Below are positions 58,131-64,000 of a DNA stretch of 64,000 nt, piece after piece; within the stretch, counting starts at the first letter, position 1; each line of letters begins with the position of its first letter. Origin of the DNA: Gnetum montanum (taxonomy: Eukaryota; Streptophyta; Gnetopsida; Gnetales; Gnetaceae); assembly GCA_015680685.1 (NCBI GenBank), contig MNCI01003602.1:469262-533261 (forward strand), in the 5' to 3' direction. The translations under genes were made by a program, and so were the position numbers. The notes under the pieces were generated by a model. That model was given only the letters and a program-made list of their open reading frames with translations, did no database searches and was not told the DNA's origin.

Positions 58131-58143
58131 CAGTTGTGGGGGT
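58131..58143 (+). other. polypurine tract of E7
   Basis: AGTTGTGGGGGTA directly before the 3' LTR, identical to that of E1. Confidence 0.75.
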
Positions 58144-59027
58144 ATGATGAGAGCAGTTACTCTAGTAGTTTATTCTAGTTATTAGAGTATTTACTCTAGT
58201 GGTTTATTCTAATTATTAGAGTAGTTACTCTAGCAGTTTATTCTAATTATTAGAGTGGTTACTCTAATTATTATAGTAGTTTCTCCCAAGCCTATAAATA
58301 TAGTGCCAAGGCACACAATTGAAAAAAAATTCTTTTAGGAGTTAAGTAGCGAAACTCTTGTAGTCTGTTAGAGTATTTTTCAAGTGCCCACAGTAGGAGG
58401 TCTAAGTGTGGATAGATCTTTATTTGAGCATTGTGTACTTGAGCACACCCTGTGTATGACAATAAAGACGAGCTCTTCGATTCATCCTTGTAGCACTTGA
58501 GATTTGTTTTCTTAAGAATTTATTTTATTTTATTTTATTATGCATTTATTTTATTTTATCCACTTTATATTTATGCTATTAGCGTAGCAATTCATCATTA
58601 AATTACACTCAGTACAATCACTTCGAGCATGCATGTAACACTTGGTAACCTAGTAACAATTAGCGTTTGAAAATCCTAGTAGTGTTGCACTAGTTCAGGA
58701 TGTGTACGGCAAGTGAGAATGGATGCTGGTGTTAGGATTAATTAGAAATTAGTTAATGAGTAGTTAAGATAAATTAGTCACTTAGTTATCTCTCTCCTTC
58801 CCTACTAGCATAGAACATAAAAACATAAAAGTTATAAAAATCATATGCCTCAAGCTTACTTAGCCATACAGTCATGACATACAAGTAAGCTTGGGAAGAC
58901 AATGATCAACCAACCCATTCTTATTCCACAAGGGTGCATAAGCACTTAGTCTTTGAAATTCGACCGGATCATGCATGAAATGCTCGTATTCATATGGTTG
59001 AGCATAGGGGTATCTCGCTGCTCATCA
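58144..59027 (+). repeat. 3' LTR of E7
   Basis: TGATGAG...CTCATCA, 884 bp. The U3 has four 35-bp-type repeats (58150-58280), a TATA box at 58293-58300, and the segment 58551-58850 that the 5' LTR lacks but E1 has a counterpart of (CTAGTAGT...TTCAGGATGTGT). Confidence 0.92.
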
Positions 59028-59032
59028 AAAGG

Positions 59033-59290
59033 GTTACAAAATTTAGTCTGGTTCTACCATGATGCTATTTTTGCTCTTAATTGTCTTTAATAAGGTTCAA
59101 GAAGAAGTTCAAAAGAAGTTTGTTGAATCTAAAATAAAAGAGCCACCTTAGGATGTTCCATTACCACCTCCATGTGCTTCTATAATTCTAGAAGAATCTA
59201 TGGTGAAGGATTGAACTCCTAAAACATAAGAGTCATTAGTTAATATTTTTTGTAATATTATAAATGTAAGCATAGAATTTTTTATTAACT
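59033..59290 (+). pseudogene. unidentified coding relic, right part
   Basis: Continuation of the frame at 31690-33684 across the E7 insertion: STMMLFLLLIVFNKVQEEV, then KIKEPP, a TAG, and DVPLPPPCASIILEES, ending near 59290. The family is unknown. Confidence 0.4.
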
Positions 59291-60559
59291 GATGATTACT
59301 ATTATTTGTTTTATTTTAATCCATTTGTAACCTCTCTCATTTGATGGTGAAGCTAATTAATTTTAATTTACCATGTTAGGATATGTTTTTTTTCTATATT
59401 TTTTAAATTAATTATGTTGCAATATATTTTGAAGAAGATATTTACCCCTAATATCTATACACATCTTTTTTTTTGCATTTCAGAAACTATTTAATAATGA
59501 TCAAAATTAGTTACAACATCTTTTTGAGAAAGAAACATTGCCCATTGTCACATTTTATTAATTTCTATTTGCTTTATTAGTTAGAGATTTTGTTGGTAAT
59601 TCTCATGCCTCATGGTATTCACTTTTGAAATGCAATTTTATTTTGGAATTCCACTTAAGAGCATAACTCCACACCATTAGCTATATTTATGAATCTGTAA
59701 TTTTTGTATGTTTGGTGAAGATTAGTTATGGTGTAGTGATCTTTTACACTTCATTTTATAGGTGGTATTAAATATTTGATATGTTCTAGCAAGTTTAATA
59801 TACTAGTTTATATCTATATGTAGTTACATTGTAAAAATTTAATATACACCATCATGGTATACAACATTGTATGTAGTGTTTTGTTGTATGTATTAAGTTA
59901 GTTATGTTTAATCAAGTTTCTTAACTAATAATAAACTAATCATTGTTTCTATTTGTTCTTTGGATATGAATATTCCATTATAACTATAAGTGATGATCTT
60001 AGTCCAATAATAATATAGAACAACAATAATGTGCAATATGAAGTGTAATAAAACATTCATAATAAAGTTACTAGGTTACCTTATTTTTATTTGTTGCTTG
60101 TTAGTTTATGTTCTTGTGTGGACTTAGTTTATATACATGGTGCATGTTTATCTTAATCAGAATAGTCATTAAATTATTTTATTATATCTTAGGCTTGGTG
60201 ATTAACATCATAAAAATTTAATAAAGAAAATGGTGGGGTGGGGGGATATTAGACCTTTAAAAAAAATATTATTAAAAAAATCAAAGTACATTAAAGAGAG
60301 TGTAAAGAAAAAGCCTAATGATTTTAGGGATACCTTTTTAATTATTCAACCTTACAAATAATCTTGAAAAACCTTCTCTTAGGGTAGAAAAAGAATCAAC
60401 CCTTTCAGAAGTGTCCTCAAAGGTTTTCACTTCTTACTAAAGGATTTCTTATAAAGAGAAGGAGAAATACCTTTTTAAAGATAAAATAATAAATTAATTA
60501 AAAATAAAGAACAAATAGTAAGAAAATCTGAAAGCTTTCCATTCTTGAGCCTCCAAAAT
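59291..60559. other. AT-rich DNA, no gene recognised
   Basis: No ORF of note and no recognisable transposon motif; a short G-run (GGTGGGGTGGGGGG) lies at 60231-60245. Confidence 0.5.
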
Positions 60560-63400
60560 AAAAAGAAATTAATATTGTAAAAAATAAATTAATTGTTCAA
60601 CTTTCACTAAGAGCTTTTTTGCTTGAATTGTAGTTGAAAAGTAATAGCTTTGAGAATATGTTATTTAATTCTTGAAGAGAAGACATAATTATGCTCTTGT
60701 TGCTAGAAAATAATAGCACAATGAAGCTTCCAAATATATTAGTGAATAAGTGGTTGAAGATATTTCCAAATGTAAAGAAAGAAAGTAGATAAAGTAATTT
60801 GATTACTAAGAATGACTTCATTGATGCTTGGTTGAAAGTTATAAATTCTAAATTTTTATTTTCAAGCATGTTGAGTAATAGGACATTTAAAGAAATATGA
60901 GAAAATGAGTTTTTACTTGTACAAAGAGGACATTGAGAAGAAAAGTTTCTTATATATTTAGGACAAGTGCTAATAGGAAGACCTTGATGAATAAGACATC
61001 ATTTTATTCATCCAAAAGTATGATAATAATTGCATTTTTGAGGCCATATTGAATTTGTTATGAATAAAATCATTCATTGTAATAATCTTGTAAACAATTT
61101 TTGAATTAAAAATAAAAAAAGATTTACCATCATTTGAAAAAATATCTAGAAAAGCCTAATGCAAATTTTTTTGAACTTTATCAAAATTATAAAGATTAGA
61201 AATTAATTTTTCTCTTTCAATTAAATCAGAGATGCTAGAAGCTTCATTCCAAGTAATGCATCTATTAGGCATATATGAACAAGAAACTATAGTGATACCA
61301 AATTTGTTCTAAGAGGTAAATAATGTAGATGCATTAGTAGCCCAAGCTCCTTCATTAAAAGGAAGTCACCATGGGCTAATTTACTTAAGCATATCTTCTT
61401 CTAAAACTGTAATAGGATTGTAATTCTAATATTTACTAAGCTTTTACCATGCCTTTTAAATTTTTTTACAAATTGGAGAACTAGAAATAGAAATGTCTTG
61501 AGAAAAAAGAAGATAGTAAAGAAAGTTATTAGAAGACCAATTTTTATGATTTTATGTTTTCTTTGCATAAGTCTATTTCTTAAAAGGAGCATCCAAACAT
61601 CATCTATATTAATGCACTTTGTAATCTCTTTTGTTTCAAGAGAAAGACCTTGATTATAATAAGTAATGAAAACAAGTCCTCCATCTTTCTTGCTCCTAGT
61701 GCAAATATCATAAGCAAATCTAGAAAAGCCTTTTCTATGTTTCTTAATAGACTAAAGAAACTGACATATAGTATAATCAATTCTATAATAAGAAGTTTTA
61801 GAGAGATCTCAACAACTGAAGTAATAAACATGAGTTGATTGAAGCATTTATTTAATAACTAAAACTTTGTTAGTAATGGTGGGATTTTTTTCTTTCTATT
61901 TTTAATTTTATCAACCACATAATTCCACAAATTAATAATATTAGGATTAGTAGAAAAAGGTATTCTTAAAATTTTAAAGATGACCTTTTTTCAAAAATTT
62001 TCAAGGCTTGAGAGTAATCCATTCATCACTATTTTCATTACAATAAATAACAATTATTTGCTAATTAATCTAAAAGATAAATAATATGTAATAATGCTTC
62101 ACTCTAGTTAAAAGAGTATTGATATATTGCAGAGAATTTTTTATCATAAAAAAGAATCATTTGCAAAGTGCATGTTAAGCAATTGCATACCTTGATCATT
62201 AATTGAAATTTTCTTAATGATATTCCTTTATCGATCATAATGTAGATTATGTGAGATAAAGTCTAAAATAATGATAAAAATATAGAGAGCTAGAGAAAAA
62301 CCTTAATGAATTAACCATTAAAGGAAAAAAGAGGAACTTAATTCAAACTTAGAAGCAACTTAAGCATTAGCATCAGTGAGCTGCATATAAATAAGATGAA
62401 TAAAATAATCACCAAATCATAGTTTATAGTGATAAGAAATAATGAATTTCCATTTAATCTTATTATAAGCTTTGACATAATCTAACTTAATAAAAATAAT
62501 ATCTTGATCAGTGTTAGAAGTCCACAGTATTTTGTTGCACGTTGCAATAATATTATTTAAGATATGTCTACCTTTAACAAAACCATTCTACTTAGGTTTG
62601 ATGATATCTTCAATAAACTTTTAAACTTAGTAAGTTATGTATTGTTAAGAAGAGTAATATACATATAGTTATCACTATGCTAAAGATCTCCATTCTTAGG
62701 AAGAAAACAAATCATACCTTTATTAATATTTTTACAAAGAGAAACTTTTTAATAGATTCTTAGAAAACATGAAAGAAATCATCTCTAACAATATCCAAAT
62801 ACATTTTTAAAAGTTCAATTAGGAAACCATCAGATCCTAGAATTTTACCATTTAGTAAACTAAAGGTTACTATTTTGATTTCTTCTGTTGTAATTTTTGC
62901 TTCAAGGGTACTTCGATGCAATTCTATTAATAGTGTGCTAGAGGCTTGAAAAGATTTTATGCTAAGATCTTCAAAAGAAAAATGACTTGCTAAAAAATTA
63001 TTAATAGTCATAGGATCTTTAATGATGAAATCATTTATATAAAGTGCTTCTAATGTATGATCCTTTCATTTTAGAAATTTAAAAAATTTCTTACAAGATT
63101 TATCTTTAATTTTTAGCCAAATGATGCAACTTTTAGTGATATCACTTTTAGATTTAAAAGTATCCCAAAATTGTTTAGCTTAATGAGCTTTAGCCAAGGA
63201 TTTTTAAGTTTCAAAATCAAAGGGATTTTGATCTCTAAAAATTTGCATTTTCTTTATTGATTCTAGAAGATCTTCTTCAACTTAATGCTTATGCTTAGCA
63301 AATTTCTTTCTAAACTATCTAGCTTAATTTTTAACTCTACAAGTAGTTAGCTACCACTAGTTAATCCAATGAATATTTTTAGTAGGCTTTTTTGTCAAAA
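60560..63400 (-). pseudogene. L1-type LINE reverse transcriptase relic (element E9)
   Basis: Read on the minus strand from 63400 down. Linker CIIWLKIKDKSCKKFF matches the SRVKWLxEGDxNTxFF pattern between endonuclease and RT. RT start ITTEEIKIVTFSLLNGK then GSDGF (62900-62810) matches the GKAPGPDG box. FVKGRHILNNIIATCNKI and FIKLDYVKAYNKIKW (62580-62450) match the FxxGRxIxDN and KLDxxKAYD boxes. The catalytic FADD box appears as HFANDSF near 62165. The tail near 61280-60900 includes CITWNEA and CPLCTSKNSFSHIS, the zinc-finger-like end of plant LINEs. Frames are broken throughout and the DNA is very AT-rich. The endonuclease was not recognised. Confidence 0.8.
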
Positions 63401-64000
63401 GAAAAAACATTATCACTAATATTTTTTGACTTTACAAGTAGTTCACTTATTTGTCTCACAATATTGTGCATGAATATCTAGCTACCTAATGCCTCCAATG
63501 AAACCCATGAGTAGTATTTGTTAGCTTTGTCGACCTTAGTTCATCTTAGGACTAATTTTTTGATTTGTGCAATTTTTAGGTGATTATGTTATCTTACATG
63601 AGGACTTAGAGGATGCTGCTAATGCTTAATTCATAGTTTGAAATGTTTAGTTAAGATTTGAATTTTAGCTTAAGTTGGATTCTATGCTGTAATGTTTAGC
63701 TGGAATTATGGATTTGGTATTAGTTTAGAACTTATACTATGTTTTACCTATTTTTAGTGCATGTTGATTTTATTTGATTGGTCGTCATATTACAATTTTT
63801 TAGTAATTGTTGGTTATATCTATTTAAGAAACGTTAGTTTCTAATGCCTTTTAGATGTATCTATAGTTAGAATTTTTATATTATATCATGTGGTTTCATT
63901 GGATCTTGATGCATCTTTGTAATTTCAAATGTTTATATTTATGTTTTAATTTAGTTTCTACTATTATTCTCCAAGCATTGTAATATTTATTTTTGACTTG
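63401..64000. other. no gene recognised
   Basis: AT-rich sequence to the window end. It may include the decayed LINE endonuclease on the minus strand, but no motif supports that. Confidence 0.4.

Larger units (their letters stand above)
33690..59027 (+). mobile_element. Athila-like Ty3/gypsy retrotransposon, outer element (E7), interrupted by E8
   Basis: LTRs at 33690-34269 and 58144-59027 share the TGATG...CTCATCA ends, TATA box and U5. The target duplication AAAGG lies at 33685-33689 and 59028-59032. A tRNA-Asp-like primer site follows the 5' LTR and a polypurine tract precedes the 3' LTR. Subtracting the nested E8 and one 5-bp duplication leaves about 7.7 kb. Internal order: gag, RT C-terminus and RNase H, [E8], integrase, non-coding tail. 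Protease and the catalytic RT are missing. Over about 390 aligned LTR bases I see roughly 9% difference, more than between the E8 LTRs, which agrees with E7 being older. The PBS and the long non-coding region after integrase fit Athila, but no env-like ORF survives. Confidence 0.9.

Overview
The window looks like nuclear DNA of a flowering or gymnosperm-type plant with a large, retrotransposon-filled genome. The evidence is nested Ty3/gypsy elements with plant-type primer sites, Ty1/copia and LINE relics, and one eight-exon plant gene with GT-AG introns. I lean towards a large-genome seed plant, possibly a gymnosperm, but the sequence does not settle the species. Assembly gaps lie at 34089 (one N), 35952-36099 and 52211-52892. 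LEFT PART (1-20900, + strand unless noted). 1-5250 is the 3' part of an Athila-like gypsy element: a gag relic, a 227-codon ORF, a long non-coding tail and an LTR at 4320-5250. 6485-9480 is a strongly decayed Tat-lineage pol, followed by degenerate 3' repeats. 11642-18444 is a chromovirus-type gypsy element on the minus strand with both LTRs and the target duplication TCAAT. 18560-20290 is a minus-strand copia gag/protease relic. GENE ISLAND (20900-26900). One apparently intact host gene lies on the minus strand (26470 to 21120). It has eight exons and 712 codons and encodes a USP-domain, coiled-coil, RLCK-type protein kinase of the family whose members usually end in a U-box; this copy has no U-box. 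MIDDLE (26900-33684) is AT-rich and holds a weak LINE tail, a minus-strand copia integrase relic, a perfect 21-bp inverted repeat and an unidentified coding relic. NESTED PAIR (33685-59032). The outer Athila-like element spans 33690-59027 (target duplication AAAGG) and has lost protease and most of RT. Inside its pol sits a 17.6-kb Tat/Ogre-type element, 37183-54812 (target duplication TATCC). The inner element has LTRs, gag-protease, RT, two RNase H domains and integrase in the sense direction. Between protease and RT it carries a spliced gene on the opposite strand (48145 to 43753). That gene has its own TATA box, an ATG, an exon derived from an FCP1/HAD-phosphatase-like domain with a broken catalytic motif, and a coiled-coil exon. 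The non-coding parts of this element are filled with the 10-bp palindrome GCGTATACGC. RIGHT PART (59033-64000) begins with the remainder of the relic that the outer element split, and then holds a minus-strand L1-type LINE relic (63400-60560). HOW IT FITS TOGETHER: almost all coding sequence belongs to dead transposons. Nearly all in-frame stops of the inner Tat element, on both strands, are TAG or TGA at places where one C-to-T change in CAG or CGA would explain them, as expected for methylated, silenced DNA. The kinase gene is the only functional-looking cellular gene.
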